Below, in pieces: positions 32,354 to 41,898 of a stretch of 64,000 bases of DNA. Position numbers and translations under genes: made by a program. Below the pieces are notes generated by a model. It saw nothing but the letters and a program-made list of their open reading frames with translations. It made no database searches and was not told the DNA's origin. This DNA comes from Pseudomonadota bacterium (lineage in GTDB: Bacteria > Pseudomonadota > Gammaproteobacteria > Burkholderiales > Rhodocyclaceae): NCBI GenBank assembly GCA_029776255.1, contig JAKOTN010000091.1:1-64000 (forward strand). The letters run 5' to 3'. Each line of letters opens with the position of its first letter. Positions within the stretch are counted from its first letter, which is position 1.

Positions 32354-33457
32354 TCAGAATTTCGCACCCAGTGCCTTAGCGCGCAGGGCGCTTTGTTCGA
32401 AGGCTGAGCGGTCGTCTGTTTCTTGCGTTGGCCAACCATGAAGGTGTCGCGCCGCGATATCGGCTAGCGCATGAATCCAGTCATCGCGTTCGTTCAGACA
32501 AGGGATGTAGCGATAATCCTGACCGCCGGCGATGATAAACGTTGATTTTCCCTCGATCGCAATTTCCTCGAGAGTTTCCAGGCAATCGGCGGTAAAGCCC
32601 GGACAGATGACATCAACGCGCTGCACGCCGCTCTGGCCGAGAGCGTGGAGCGTTGCCGTCGTATAGGGCTGTAGCCACTCTGTCCGACCGAAACGCGATT
32701 GAAAACAGATTTGGTAGCGCTCTTGTCGCAGGTCCAACGACTCCGCGAGCAAGCGAGCGGTTTTGAGGCATTCACAGTGGTACGGATCGCCTTTGTCCAG
32801 AGTGTAACGAGGTAATCCGTGAAAACTGATTATCAACCGGTAGGAATCGCCCGGCGGGCCGTGTCTGGCCCAGTGCTCGCGAACGCTGGTGGCCAGCGCG
32901 GCGATGTAGCCAGGATGCGCTGAAAAATCGCGGACATAGCGCATTTCCGGATGGTTGCGGGTTTTCAGCAACCATCGGCATGCTTCATCGGCGACCGAGG
33001 CGGTGGTGCTGGCGGAATACTGAGGATAGAGCGGCAGCAACAAGATTCGTGTGCATCCCTTGGATTTCAGTTTGGACAGCTTTTCTTTGATCGACGGTTC
33101 GCCGTAGCGCATGGCGTAGTCGACAACCAGGCGGTGCCCGGCCTGACCGAGAAAACCATCCAGCAGTTTAGCCTGACGTTCAACATGAACCTTCAACGGT
33201 GAACCGTCCGCCGTCCATATGGCCGCGTATTTTTCCGCCGAGCGTCGTGGTCTGACGTTGAGAATGATTCCATTGAGGATCAACCACCAGAGCAGGCGAG
33301 GAATTTCGACCACGCGGCTATCGGAGAGAAATTCACGCAGGTAGCGACGTACCGCTGGCACTGTCGGCGTCTCCGGTGTGCCCAGGTTGATCAGCAAAAC
33401 GGCGGTCTCGGTCCGGGTGCCATGTTGGTGTGCCGGTTCCGGCAGATAGCGTGTCAT
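32354..33457 (-). CDS. hemH: Ferrochelatase
   Basis: 367-residue enzyme inserting iron into protoporphyrin IX in the last step of heme synthesis. Motifs seen are [47 protein letters not shown], the catalytic His region [11 protein letters not shown] and [15 protein letters not shown]. Start ATG 33457 is chosen since the 16 upstream residues are not family-like. The 140 bases before the stop-side neighbour contain nothing recognisable. Confidence 0.95.
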   Translation of the reverse strand: MTRYLPEPAHQHGTRTETAVLLINLGTPETPTVPAVRRYLREFLSDSRVVEIPRLLWWLILNGIILNVRPRRSAEKYAAIWTADGSPLKVHVERQAKLLDGFLGQAGHRLVVDYAMRYGEPSIKEKLSKLKSKGCTRILLLPLYPQYSASTTASVADEACRWLLKTRNHPEMRYVRDFSAHPGYIAALATSVREHWARHGPPGDSYRLIISFHGLPRYTLDKGDPYHCECLKTARLLAESLDLRQERYQICFQSRFGRTEWLQPYTTATLHALGQSGVQRVDVICPGFTADCLETLEEIAIEGKSTFIIAGGQDYRYIPCLNERDDWIHALADIAARHLHGWPTQETDDRSAFEQSALRAKALGAKF

Positions 33458-33676
33458 AAATTCCACTTTCGGGCATTTCAATCGAGCACGCTGAAAGAAT
33501 AACATCGTGAGGTATGCGGTGAAGCCAGTGAAGGTGTCGATTACGGGGGGGGGCTGTCATGGAGAATGATTTGGCGTCATTCGGTGCGGCTGGCTTTAGG
33601 TCGATGCGCCGTTTTTTTGACAAGATTTCTCGGGGAAATTTGAATTTGACAGGGAAAAGCCTCGACGCTAGCACAT
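33458..33676. other. Gene-free stretch upstream of hemH
   Basis: No credible ORF. It contains a run of nine G residues at 33545-33553. Together with the tRNA terminator region it is 338 bases without a protein gene. Confidence 0.5.
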
Positions 33677-33711
33677 AAAAAAGCCGACCCTGTGTTTTAC
33701 AGTTTCGGCTT
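33677..33711 (-). terminator. Rho-independent terminator downstream of tRNA-Ala
   Basis: On the minus strand AAGCCGA pairs with TCGGCTT, with an inner CTGT/ACAG stem, followed by six T residues. It lies about 85 bases beyond the tRNA 3' end. Confidence 0.75.
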
Positions 33712-33795
33712 GTCATTCGGTGCCAGGAAGAACATGCGTGCCGGATGGTCAACACTATGCCTTCCGGGATACCAGGAAAAACCAGTGGATTTTTC

Positions 33796-33871
33796 TGGTG
33801 GAGACAGGCGGGATCGAACCGCCGACCTTCTGATTGCGAACCAGACGCTCTCCCAGCTGAGCTATGCCCCC
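33796..33871 (-). tRNA. tRNA-Ala (anticodon CGC)
   Basis: 76 bases folding as a full cloverleaf with encoded CCA. The acceptor stem is GGGGGCA/TGTCTCC and contains the G3-U70 pair that identifies alanine tRNA. The D-arm is AGCTCAGCTGGGAGAGC, the anticodon loop TTCGCAA in a 5-bp stem gives anticodon CGC (codon GCG), and the T-arm is GGCGG-TTCGATC-CCGCC. It has its own promoter and terminator. Confidence 0.95.
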
Positions 33872-33883
33872 GAAGCCCAGCGG

Positions 33884-33912
33884 ATTGTACTTGGCGAAGC
33901 TTATTCCGTCAA
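33884..33912 (-). promoter_or_regulatory. Promoter of tRNA-Ala
   Basis: On the minus strand TTGACG (33912-33907) and TACAAT (33889-33884) are spaced by exactly 17 bases. The mature tRNA begins 12 bases after the -10 box. Confidence 0.78.
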
Positions 33913-34069
33913 ATCCAACAAGGCGATTGCTTGGACTTCAAGGCAATCCGACGTTTTGGAAGGGGGGCTTGAGGTTTCGCCGTTTCTCCGGGTTGCGGTC
34001 GATGGACATTGCAAGCAGGCGTTCAAGGGCGGCAGGTTTCTGACCGTACAAACAACCGCGCTGGCGTTT

Positions 34070-34115
34070 ATCGGATGACCAATGTCGGAAAGATCGGATG
34101 ACCAATGTCGGAAAG
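34070..34115. repeat. Perfect 23-bp tandem direct repeat (two copies)
   Basis: The unit ATCGGATGACCAATGTCGG plus AAAG occurs twice without a gap at 34070-34092 and 34093-34115. It is outside any gene. Confidence 0.9.
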
Positions 34116-34172
34116 GCAGGAGTGGACGCGACACCATGGTTGGTTTCACGTCAGTCAATAACACAAGTGATT

Positions 34173-34946
34173 TTATGGAAGCTTGCCGACGCCGACCATC
34201 CGATTGAAAAGCAGTGTGCTGGGAATCCAAACAACCTCATCGTCGAAAGTCGGCGTCGGTGTTTTCTTGACAAATATATTTTGGGTGACGGCATCTTTCC
34301 ACGCACCGGTTGCCGGGTTTAGCACCAGTTGGTTTTCTCTCTCGTCGACATCAGCGCCCGTTGAGATTTGCGTTCCCGCCGGCGTGTAGGCGCCGCGTCC
34401 ATTCTTGCCGTGCGAAATGACGATTGCCGGTAAGCTGTTGGCGACATCGGAACCACCCGAGGCGATTCGGATAGTCATGTCGCCGTTCGCGCATAAGTTG
34501 AAGCCTGCCTGTGTCGCGGTAAGCGTGCAAGCGCCGTTGGGGAGGGATGGCGGTAGCCGGGTAAACGTTTGGGTGACTACATAGGTATAGCGCCGTCCCC
34601 AGGCGTCGGTTTCGTCAACTCCCAGCGTTACCCAGGGTAACACGCCGTAAGTAACGGCGCATCCGCCAGCCAGCGGCGCCGGTGCGATCCCCGCGCCGGC
34701 GGCGGTGTTGGCCGTCGTTGGCAATGCGGGACACGGAAAATAGCCATTGGCAATGACGAAACCGAGTAGTGCCTCGCGAATTTCCGCCAGGGCCTTGCGG
34801 GTTTCATTGGTGTCCCGCATATCGATTTGCGCGCTCAATGGGACCAGCAAGCCGCCAAGCATCAACGCGACGATGACTAGAACGACCGTCATCTCGGTCA
34901 GTGTGAATCCGCGAGCGAGAGATCCCGGCTGACGTGGCGGGTTCAT
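34173..34946 (-). CDS. Type IV prepilin-like protein
   Basis: 257-residue protein with a type III signal: a short basic leader ending in Gly, then FTLTEMTVVLVIVALMLGG, with the Glu at mature position 5 needed for methylation and assembly. The globular part is unusually large for a major pilin and has several Cys (CPALP, GGCAV, NGACTL, NLCANG), probably disulfide-bonded. ATG 34946 overlaps the preceding stop as ATGA; an ATG 9 bases earlier is possible. It is the last gene of the MSHA-like operon and the only clear Glu5 prepilin in it. It may be a minor pilin or tip protein. Confidence 0.82.
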   Translation of the reverse strand: MNPPRQPGSLARGFTLTEMTVVLVIVALMLGGLLVPLSAQIDMRDTNETRKALAEIREALLGFVIANGYFPCPALPTTANTAAGAGIAPAPLAGGCAVTYGVLPWVTLGVDETDAWGRRYTYVVTQTFTRLPPSLPNGACTLTATQAGFNLCANGDMTIRIASGGSDVANSLPAIVISHGKNGRGAYTPAGTQISTGADVDERENQLVLNPATGAWKDAVTQNIFVKKTPTPTFDDEVVWIPSTLLFNRMVGVGKLP

Positions 34947-36286
34947 TTCAGGCATCTCAGAATATCGGTTTGCGGTGACGTGGCGGTGAAGGTGGATCTG
35001 CCGACGAAATTCACCGCCGTGGCTGTCGGTGAGGCGAACGAGTTGTTGTTCGGTGTTTCCAGATAATTGTTTTTGTCTGCTTTTTCGGCGGCGGTGAGGC
35101 GAGTTTGAGAGGAGGTGCGCCGTCCGCCAAAAATCAGTACCCGCTGGCAGGGATATTCACTCGGCGCGCCGTCGATCGTGATGTTGGCCGGTGTGGGTAA
35201 CGCGGTGAGAAACAACATCTCTTTCCAGTTCTTACAGAAATCGGGATCGGGGGCGGACGAACAAACGAGATTGTCGGTTCCTTTGGGGCCGGCGATAGCT
35301 ACTGGAGGAGGTATGACGTCACCACTCGTGGGAGGAGCTCCGGGAACCGGCGTTCCTGGCGAAGTGGCTGCCGTATCGTTCTGAGTTTTGAAGTAATCGA
35401 GTAGCGCGCCGATGGCTAAGGCGAAGTCGCTGCGTTTGCTTACCAGATTAAAGATATCGTCAACGGAGATAAAGGCGAACCGGTCATTGTAGTGATCGTT
35501 GCTTGTCAGGACGAAGACTTTATTGGCGGTGCTCGTGGCGACCCGGTTGTTGGTGCTGCCGGCGAAGTAGTTGACCGCGCCGCCAACGGCATCGGCGCCA
35601 TCGAAGGTATCGAGATAATTTCGGGCGTCGTAATTGCCGCCGCATTCGGTGTACGCGGCGTCGGCCAGTTGTCGATCTTGCCCATCGACAGGGTTTCCCG
35701 GGGCGACGATCAGCGCCGCGAGGTTGGCGGCGATCAGGGTGCCACTCGAAACGACGTCGATCTGGCCTGGTGTGTCCCAATTCAGTACGTCTGTTTTCGG
35801 CGTGATCTTGAAGCGGCCGGAGACGACATACCAGTAGCACTCTCCATTAGCATCGCGCAGGGCGCCGCTATGCATGGTGGCCCATGGCAGCTTGCCGATT
35901 ACCGAGAAATCCTGACCGTTGCCGGTGAAATTTGGGGATGCCGTTCCCTCGCTGGGAAGGCCACCGACGCCGGCACCGAGATCGGGCAGGCGCAGGTAGC
36001 CGGCGTCTCCGAGCGCCGCCGAGGAGAATCGCGAAGCCATATCGCCGAGCACGATGGCTCTGGCTTCCGTCAGGGTGACTGCTTCGTTCTGCGCGCGCGC
36101 AGCCAGCAAGCCGGCGGTATTGAGTTGCTTGAGGAACAGATACACTCCCAAAAGCATGGCGACGGCCAGCATGGTCAGCAGCACGATCCCGGACTGCTGT
36201 CTGGCGCAAGCACACCGGTACCGTAGCGGCGGACGCTTCGTTCGGTCTGGTGGTGACGCGGGTGGTCGCGTCTCCGATGTCGCCAT
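34943..36286 (-). CDS. PilX/GspK-like membrane protein of the pilus operon
   Basis: 447-residue protein. Near residue 33 it has QQSGIVLLTMLAVAMLLGVYLFLKQL, a prepilin-like hydrophobic helix after a basic leader. Position 5 after the Gly is Leu, not Glu, as in GspK and PilX. The large C-terminal part is periplasmic and contains several Cys. GspK-type proteins cap the pseudopilus tip. ATG 36286 lies 14 bases after the upstream stop; a longer frame to 36517 has low-complexity Arg-rich sequence antisense-like to the neighbour and is rejected. Function is by analogy only. Confidence 0.65.
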   Translation of the reverse strand: MATSETRPPASPPDRTKRPPLRYRCACARQQSGIVLLTMLAVAMLLGVYLFLKQLNTAGLLAARAQNEAVTLTEARAIVLGDMASRFSSAALGDAGYLRLPDLGAGVGGLPSEGTASPNFTGNGQDFSVIGKLPWATMHSGALRDANGECYWYVVSGRFKITPKTDVLNWDTPGQIDVVSSGTLIAANLAALIVAPGNPVDGQDRQLADAAYTECGGNYDARNYLDTFDGADAVGGAVNYFAGSTNNRVATSTANKVFVLTSNDHYNDRFAFISVDDIFNLVSKRSDFALAIGALLDYFKTQNDTAATSPGTPVPGAPPTSGDVIPPPVAIAGPKGTDNLVCSSAPDPDFCKNWKEMLFLTALPTPANITIDGAPSEYPCQRVLIFGGRRTSSQTRLTAAEKADKNNYLETPNNNSFASPTATAVNFVGRSTFTATSPQTDILRCLK

Positions 36287-36300
36287 TGATTGCACGGGCT

Positions 36301-36765
36301 TTAAGGTGTGGCGGATCGACGATGAACGCGGATGCGACCGCCTGCGAGCAAGTCCGACGCTTCTCCGGTTTGGCTGTTCACCGCATCGCCGACACGGGCA
36401 TGGGCTGCAGGCAAGTCGTGGCTCTCGATGCGGATCGCGCCGGGGGTACTTGGGCGCGCACTGACGGTCAGGCCGCTGAGCCGTTCGCTTTCGTGTTGCG
36501 GATTGCCATTTACCCATGCCGTTCGTTTGCCACTACTGCGCATGACGATGCCATCGACGGTCAGGGTGGGTGCGACCATCGCCGGTTGCTTGTCGAGCGT
36601 GTTCATCGTCCTTTGTCGGTCGAGTTGCTGACGCCTTTCAGCCGAGAAGAAGAGGCGGCCAAGCGTGTCCTCGGCGTTTGCGTGCGGGCAAAGGGTCACG
36701 AGCAGTGCCAAGCCGCTCAGAGTCAGTCGCGAGGCACGGTTTTCCGTTCGTGAGGCGTGTCTCAT
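36301..36765 (-). CDS. MshK-like periplasmic protein
   Basis: 154-residue protein with a signal peptide (LTLSGLALLVTLCPHANAED). The segment DTLGRLFFSAERRQQLDRQR, followed by LTVDGIVMRSSGKRTAWVNG, is typical of small MshK/PilP-like proteins of MSHA loci, which probably link the inner-membrane platform to the secretin. It starts immediately after the preceding stop. Confidence 0.6.
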   Translation of the reverse strand: MRHASRTENRASRLTLSGLALLVTLCPHANAEDTLGRLFFSAERRQQLDRQRTMNTLDKQPAMVAPTLTVDGIVMRSSGKRTAWVNGNPQHESERLSGLTVSARPSTPGAIRIESHDLPAAHARVGDAVNSQTGEASDLLAGGRIRVHRRSATP

Positions 36766-37365
36766 TTAGTTTTTCCCTGGGTCGCGCAGGGTTATCCAGT
36801 CGATTTCACAAATGGCCGCGAGGTTCGCGTGGCTGTTGGCACGTTCCTCGGGTGTAAGCGCAAGGCGAGAGATGTTGCAACTCTTGACCGCGATCAGTGC
36901 GTTTGCCTGATTGCGCAGGTCGCCGAGCAGGCGAAGCAGATCTTCTTCGTGCAGTAGCTTCAGTTGCAGCTTCATCGCACTGGCGTAGGCGACATCGTTG
37001 GGCGATGTACTCTCAAGCGGACGTTGTGGCGAAATCTCATAGTCGAGATCAAGCAGCTGATGCTTGTCGCGGATGTTCTTGAGCAATTCCACCCACTCCA
37101 GGCGCTGCTCGTCGCCAATGATGCCACGCTCCCTTAGTTTGTTGAAAATAATCGACTTTTCCTTGATTTCGATTTCCTCGTCGCGAACCTGTTTGAGTTT
37201 GGTATCGAGTTCCGCACGCTGTTGGGCGCTGTTTTTCTGGGCCAGTTGCGCGTTCTTTCTGGCGTCGGCCGTGAAATAAAGGCTGGCTGCGCCGACAACG
37301 GTCATTAGTACCGCGGCCACGGTACTGTTGCGAATTTTGCGAAAATCGGTGGGACGCAGTTTCAT
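36766..37365 (-). CDS. MshJ/PilO-like inner-membrane platform protein
   Basis: 199-residue bitopic protein: one N-terminal helix (TVAAVLMTVVGAASLYFTA), then a coiled coil rich in Lys, Glu and Gln to about residue 80, then a small globular domain. This topology is that of MshJ/PilO/GspM. Its start overlaps the stop of the preceding gene by 4 bases. Sequence similarity alone is weak; operon position is the main argument. Confidence 0.6.
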   Translation of the reverse strand: MKLRPTDFRKIRNSTVAAVLMTVVGAASLYFTADARKNAQLAQKNSAQQRAELDTKLKQVRDEEIEIKEKSIIFNKLRERGIIGDEQRLEWVELLKNIRDKHQLLDLDYEISPQRPLESTSPNDVAYASAMKLQLKLLHEEDLLRLLGDLRNQANALIAVKSCNISRLALTPEERANSHANLAAICEIDWITLRDPGKN

Positions 37366-38915
37366 GGTCCGAGAGGTCTACTGATCCGTACCTTGAATGC
37401 GCGGGACTGCGTCTCGTCGATAAGCGCATTTCCCCACCCTTTCAGAGATTTACCGGATTCGACATCGAAGGGTTGCTGCAAGACGTCGATGTCAAGTTTG
37501 GCGTTGCGCTTCAAGGCGTCTATGAACCGATTGAAAACCACCAACACTTGCCTTGGCGGCGTTTCCGCGCTCAAGCGCAAGGTGCCGCTGAAAATGGCAA
37601 CCTCGTTGACGATGTTTGGCGTCGAAGGCGGGTTGACTTTCGCTGGCGTAGCCAAGGGTTTTCGGGGGGGGGCGTTTTCGTCGACGGATTTCCACTCGAT
37701 GTTTTCAATTTCGACGGCTTCCGAGGATTGCAGCGCACGACTGATTTCGCGAAACAGACCGTCCGGCAGGATGCTTTCCCGCTCAAGGTTGGCGTACTGG
37801 CGGATGACCCGCCGCAGACTGTCGTTGTCGGTGGGGATGGACGGAAAAGTTTTGACGATGCTGTCGTACCGCCGACGAGCCAGATCGGTTTCCGCCGTTA
37901 CAAAAGCTGTTTCTTGTTGCAAGCGATACGCATCGAAAGCCAGTTTTCCCGAGGTGAGCAGGCAAGCGCCGAGAATCAAGGCGCCGCTTCCTTGCAGCAA
38001 CGTGCGGATTCGCCACAGATAATACCCCCGGCGGATGTCGTCGCCGGCAAACTGTGCGCCTCGAGCATTCTTCGCCAACAGTTGCAGAAAAAGCTGTTCG
38101 CAACGAGTGTCCACTGGTGGCGTATTGCAACCGCATCTGCGCGCGCTTTCTTCGATGTCGAGAATGACGAAAGAAAGCGTTTCACTATTTTCACAACTGT
38201 TTTCGATTGCCTTGCGGGCGTTGGCGTGGGCGAGCAGGTACGCCCCGATGGATTCGTGACGCCCGATGATCCGCTGGCTGACCAGATATTGCTGAAGTTT
38301 ATGCGCTTCGTTGGAGAAGGTTTGCGCGATGCCGCCGATGCTGCTGTTATGCAGTGGCGTCAAGCGGCTGAATTGCAGTTCGCCGTTTTCCAGATAGCTC
38401 TGGCGCAAACCCTGGTCCTGAATGGTGAGCAGCAGACAGCGTTTGTCGGTCACGCCGATCGTTTTCAGCAGCAAGGGCGCAAGCAGTGGCAGCGAATAGA
38501 GTCCCCGCAACGGGACATCGGCATCCGTTATTGCCGCCAGCCATGGACTGAATGCGTCGTTGTTGGTCAGTGCGGCGAGCATGATCCGCTCGTCTTTCCG
38601 CCGCGACTTCTGATGTCCGAGGGATACCGAGGTGGTCAGCGAAGCATTGAAGAATAGCTGCCCGCATTTGCGCGCAATGATCGCGCTGCGATCTTTTCCG
38701 TGCAGAAAGGGAATGGTTTCAATCTGAAAGCTTTCTTCCGAAACATCGGCCAGAATCGAGAAAATGCTTCTTCTGTGTGTTGCGAGATACGCGGTGAACC
38801 GGTTTAAACCGTCCGCGGTGTTTTCGAAGCTGTCTTCGTGATTCAGAATGCCGGCTTTCCAGACGAAAACCGTTACCTGATGGGCGCTAAAGTAAATGAG
38901 GCGGCGGTTATACAT
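37362..38915 (-). CDS. MshI-like platform protein (PilM/PilN or GspL-type)
   Basis: 517-residue protein. The N-terminal half is cytoplasmic, with an actin-like layout as in GspL/PilM. A single membrane helix, ALILGACLLTSGKLAFDA, lies near residue 330. The C-terminal third is periplasmic, ending in a ferredoxin-like region (VEIENIEWKSV, RQVLVVFNRFIDALKRN). A run of nine C on the coding strand (37664-37672) encodes part of NAPPRKP and is prone to slippage. The assignment rests on topology and position between mshG and an mshJ-like gene. Confidence 0.62.
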   Translation of the reverse strand: MYNRRLIYFSAHQVTVFVWKAGILNHEDSFENTADGLNRFTAYLATHRRSIFSILADVSEESFQIETIPFLHGKDRSAIIARKCGQLFFNASLTTSVSLGHQKSRRKDERIMLAALTNNDAFSPWLAAITDADVPLRGLYSLPLLAPLLLKTIGVTDKRCLLLTIQDQGLRQSYLENGELQFSRLTPLHNSSIGGIAQTFSNEAHKLQQYLVSQRIIGRHESIGAYLLAHANARKAIENSCENSETLSFVILDIEESARRCGCNTPPVDTRCEQLFLQLLAKNARGAQFAGDDIRRGYYLWRIRTLLQGSGALILGACLLTSGKLAFDAYRLQQETAFVTAETDLARRRYDSIVKTFPSIPTDNDSLRRVIRQYANLERESILPDGLFREISRALQSSEAVEIENIEWKSVDENAPPRKPLATPAKVNPPSTPNIVNEVAIFSGTLRLSAETPPRQVLVVFNRFIDALKRNAKLDIDVLQQPFDVESGKSLKGWGNALIDETQSRAFKVRISRPLGP

Positions 38916-38920
38916 GGGCG

Positions 38921-40123
38921 TCAGGTCTTGATTTTGCTGATCACGTCATAAACCGGCCCGAGCACGGAGAGCATGATCCAGCCGAGCAGGGCGCCCATGA
39001 TGACGGTGAGGGCCGGCTCGACGAGTTGTTGCATTTTCTGGACCGATTCGCGGACATCGCGGGTATAGAAGTAGCTGACATTCATCAAGGCATTATCGAG
39101 CGCGCCGGTGTTTTCTCCGACACGCAGCATGCGAATGACCAGCGGCGGGAAAAAACCGGTGCTATGGAAGGCGGCCGTCACGTTTTGGCCCTCACCGATC
39201 AACTGTTCGACACGTTCAAGCCCCTGCTGAATGACAAGGTTGCCAACCACGCCTTGTGTGGTGCGTATCGATTCGAGAATAGGAATGCCTGAAGAGTACA
39301 GCAGCGCAAAAGTGTTGGCGAAGCGCGAGAGAACGATTTTACGCAGTATTTCGCCCAGCAACGGGAGCCGTAGTTTGAGTTCGTCGAAACGGACGCGCGC
39401 CAAGGGATTGCGGGTCAGCAAAAAACGGATCGATATCGCGACAACGATCGGCAGCAGCAGCGGCACATACCAGTAACCGACCAGCAGATCGGAGACAAAA
39501 AACAGAATCCGGGTTTGCATGGGCAGTTCTTGTCCCATGTTCTTGACGAACATCTTGAGCTGCGGAACCATATAGACCATCAGGAAAAAGGTCGCGGCGA
39601 GCACGATCGTGCCGACAAATGCCGGATAGGTGAGCATTTTCTTGGTCTGCGAAGCGAGTTCATCTTCCCAGCGTAGCGACTCGTTGAGGCTTTGCAGGAC
39701 CTCCGCCAGACGACCGGAGGTTTCTCCTGAGCGAATCAAGCTGACAAAGACTCTGTCGAAAACACGCCGATGACTTTCCATGGCTTGTGAAAGTGTTTGA
39801 CCGCCTTCGATCGACTCGATCAACATGGCGACCACTTCACGGAAACGCGGATGTTCGAGACTGTCGCGCAGATCGGTCAGCCCTTCGAGGACGGGCACGC
39901 CGGCTCGTACCAGTTGTTGCAGGTGAAAACAGAAGTGAATGATTTCGCGGCGAGGAACCCCGGCGTTGGCGAACAACGTGCGATTGTTGACCGGCTCGCC
40001 GTTGATCAGGTCGAGTTCCATGCGTTTAAGGCGCATTTCCAGGTCGACGATGTTGAGCGCGTCGATGCGCCCGAATACCATGCGTCCTTCTGGGTTGACC
40101 GCCTTGTAAGTGTAGAGCGGCAC
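38921..40123 (-). CDS. mshG: MSHA/type II secretion inner-membrane platform protein (GspF/PilC family)
   Basis: 400-residue polytopic protein with the duplicated T2SSF domain. Typical segments are HFCFHLQQLVRAGVPVLEGLTDLRDSL, FDRVFVSLIRSGETSGRLAEVLQSL and TFALLYSSGIPILESI, with the C-terminal ALTVIMGALLGWIMLSVLGPVYD. It forms the membrane base on which the ATPase acts. It follows mshE after 5 bases. Confidence 0.9.
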   Translation of the reverse strand: MPLYTYKAVNPEGRMVFGRIDALNIVDLEMRLKRMELDLINGEPVNNRTLFANAGVPRREIIHFCFHLQQLVRAGVPVLEGLTDLRDSLEHPRFREVVAMLIESIEGGQTLSQAMESHRRVFDRVFVSLIRSGETSGRLAEVLQSLNESLRWEDELASQTKKMLTYPAFVGTIVLAATFFLMVYMVPQLKMFVKNMGQELPMQTRILFFVSDLLVGYWYVPLLLPIVVAISIRFLLTRNPLARVRFDELKLRLPLLGEILRKIVLSRFANTFALLYSSGIPILESIRTTQGVVGNLVIQQGLERVEQLIGEGQNVTAAFHSTGFFPPLVIRMLRVGENTGALDNALMNVSYFYTRDVRESVQKMQQLVEPALTVIMGALLGWIMLSVLGPVYDVISKIKT

Positions 40124-40128
40124 GTTCG

Positions 40129-41886
40129 CTACATCCGGTCGGTCAGGTCGACCACACGTCCGACTTCCTCTAGCGAGGTGGAACCGTCGAGAACGCGACG
40201 CAGACCGTCGTCGGCCAAGGTGACGAAACCCTGTTGACTGGCTAGTTGCCGCATTTCCCGAACCGTGCTGCGGCGGGCGATCAGTTCGTCCATGTCCGCG
40301 TTGACCCGCAGCACTTCCATTATCGCCAGACGCCCGCGATAGCCCTGAAAGTCACAGCGTTCGCAACCGCCCGGGCGATAAATCACGGGGCGCGCCGCGC
40401 CACCTTCCGCCAGGGTGCCCAGCAAGCGGGTTTCATGCGCTTCCGCCTGATACGGCACCTTGCAGTGTACGCATAGCCGTCGCACCAGGCGTTGGGCAAC
40501 GATGCCGATGATATTGCCTGCCATGATGTCCGGCAAAATACCGATGTCGAGCAGACGAGGGATGGCGCCGATGGCCGAATTGGTGTGCAAGGTGGAATAG
40601 ACTTGATGGCCGGTCATCGCCGCCCGCAAGGCCATTTCGGCTGTTTCCGCGTCGCGGACTTCACCGACAAGAATAATGTCCGGGTCCTGCCGCATCATCG
40701 AGCGTATGCCGTTGGCGAAATCGAGTTTCACCGATTCGGCTACCGAGGTTTGCCGGACCAAGGTCATCGGATATTCGACCGGGTCTTCAAGGGTCATGAT
40801 GTTCACGCCCTCGGAGTTGATATGGTTGAGCACCGAATAAAGCGTCGTCGTCTTGCCGCTGCCGGTGGGGCCGGTGACGAAAACAATGCCCTCGGGACGG
40901 GCAATCATCAACTTCAGCTGGTTGAGCTGGTCTTCGGCCAGGCCGAGACCTTCCAGCGGCACTATCCCTTTCTGGCGGTCGAGAATCCGCAGCACGATAT
41001 TCTCACCGTGGATCGTCGGTTGCGCCGAAACACGAAAATCGATTTGCCGTCCCCGCATGTTGAGCGAGATGCGCCCATCCTGCGGGGCGCGCGCTTCGGC
41101 GATGTTCATTCCGGAAAGCACCTTGATGCGCACCGCCATTGCCGGCCAATAGGTTTTGTGCAGCGAGCGGATTTGTCGCAGCATGCCGTCGATGCGATAG
41201 CGGATGCGCAGAAAGCTGGCTTCGGGTTCGAAGTGCACGTCGGAGGAGTCGTGTTTGACGGCGTCGGTCAGGATCGAATCGATCAGGCGGACAACGGGTT
41301 GACTGTATTCGTCGGCCGACGATTGCAAACCGCGAAAGTCGACTTCGCCGGTTTCGATTTCGTGCAGGATGCCGTCGATCGACAGTTCGTGACCGTAATA
41401 CTGATCGATCGCGCGATCGATTTCGGTCTCGCCGGCGAGCAGGGTGTCGATCTCGATTTCGTCGCTGTTGAGTCCGCGGATCCTGTCGAGGGCGACGATG
41501 TCGTTGATGTCGGCGATGGCCACGGTCAAACGCCTGTTTTCGGAGTCGAAATCGAGCGGTAGCAAATGGTGCCGCTTGGCGAGGTCGCGCGGCACGAAAT
41601 TCAGCGCCGAGGGGTCGATGATGGCGTTCGACAAATCGACGCTTTGTTTTCCCAGGCTTTCCGACAGCGCATCGCGCAACGTCGCTTCCGTGACGAAGCC
41701 AAGCGAAACCAGCAACTTGCCGAGTGGCCGGTTCGACTTCATTTGTTCCAACAGCGAGATCCGCAACTGATCTTCGCTGAGGATGCCTTTGTTGATCAGA
41801 ATTTGACCAAGCGGCCTGGCGTGGCGGTGGGTTCCCGAGGCGTTCACGAGGGGCTGAGCGGGCGGTTCAGGTTGGGCGGTCGCCAT
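40129..41886 (-). CDS. mshE: MSHA pilus assembly ATPase (GspE/PilB family)
   Basis: 585-residue hexameric ATPase that powers pilus extension. Residues 20-170 form an MshEN domain with two RxLGQxLxxxGxLxxxQL-like repeats (RPLGQILINKGILSEDQL and RPLGKLLVSLGFVTEATL), the region that binds cyclic di-GMP in MshE. Walker A is GPTGSGKTTTLYSVL and Walker B is DPDIILVGEVRDAETA. The zinc tetracysteine CVHC...CERC is present near the C terminus. This suggests control by cyclic di-GMP. Confidence 0.92.
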   Translation of the reverse strand: MATAQPEPPAQPLVNASGTHRHARPLGQILINKGILSEDQLRISLLEQMKSNRPLGKLLVSLGFVTEATLRDALSESLGKQSVDLSNAIIDPSALNFVPRDLAKRHHLLPLDFDSENRRLTVAIADINDIVALDRIRGLNSDEIEIDTLLAGETEIDRAIDQYYGHELSIDGILHEIETGEVDFRGLQSSADEYSQPVVRLIDSILTDAVKHDSSDVHFEPEASFLRIRYRIDGMLRQIRSLHKTYWPAMAVRIKVLSGMNIAEARAPQDGRISLNMRGRQIDFRVSAQPTIHGENIVLRILDRQKGIVPLEGLGLAEDQLNQLKLMIARPEGIVFVTGPTGSGKTTTLYSVLNHINSEGVNIMTLEDPVEYPMTLVRQTSVAESVKLDFANGIRSMMRQDPDIILVGEVRDAETAEMALRAAMTGHQVYSTLHTNSAIGAIPRLLDIGILPDIMAGNIIGIVAQRLVRRLCVHCKVPYQAEAHETRLLGTLAEGGAARPVIYRPGGCERCDFQGYRGRLAIMEVLRVNADMDELIARRSTVREMRQLASQQGFVTLADDGLRRVLDGSTSLEEVGRVVDLTDRM

Positions 41887-41898
41887 CGGCCGTGATCA

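Larger units (their letters stand above)
33872..34172. other. Gene-free stretch between the pilin operon end and tRNA-Ala
   Basis: It holds the tRNA promoter and a perfect 23-bp tandem duplication (34070-34115). No credible ORF or terminator for the pilin operon was seen. Confidence 0.5.

Noticed and set aside
34140-34165. Possible parS site (TTTCACGT half)
   Set aside because: Only about 12 of 16 bases match and the second half-site is poor; it is 15 kb from parB.
33901-34230. 109-codon minus-strand frame between pilin gene and tRNA
   Set aside because: It covers the tRNA promoter and the 23-bp repeat and resembles no protein.
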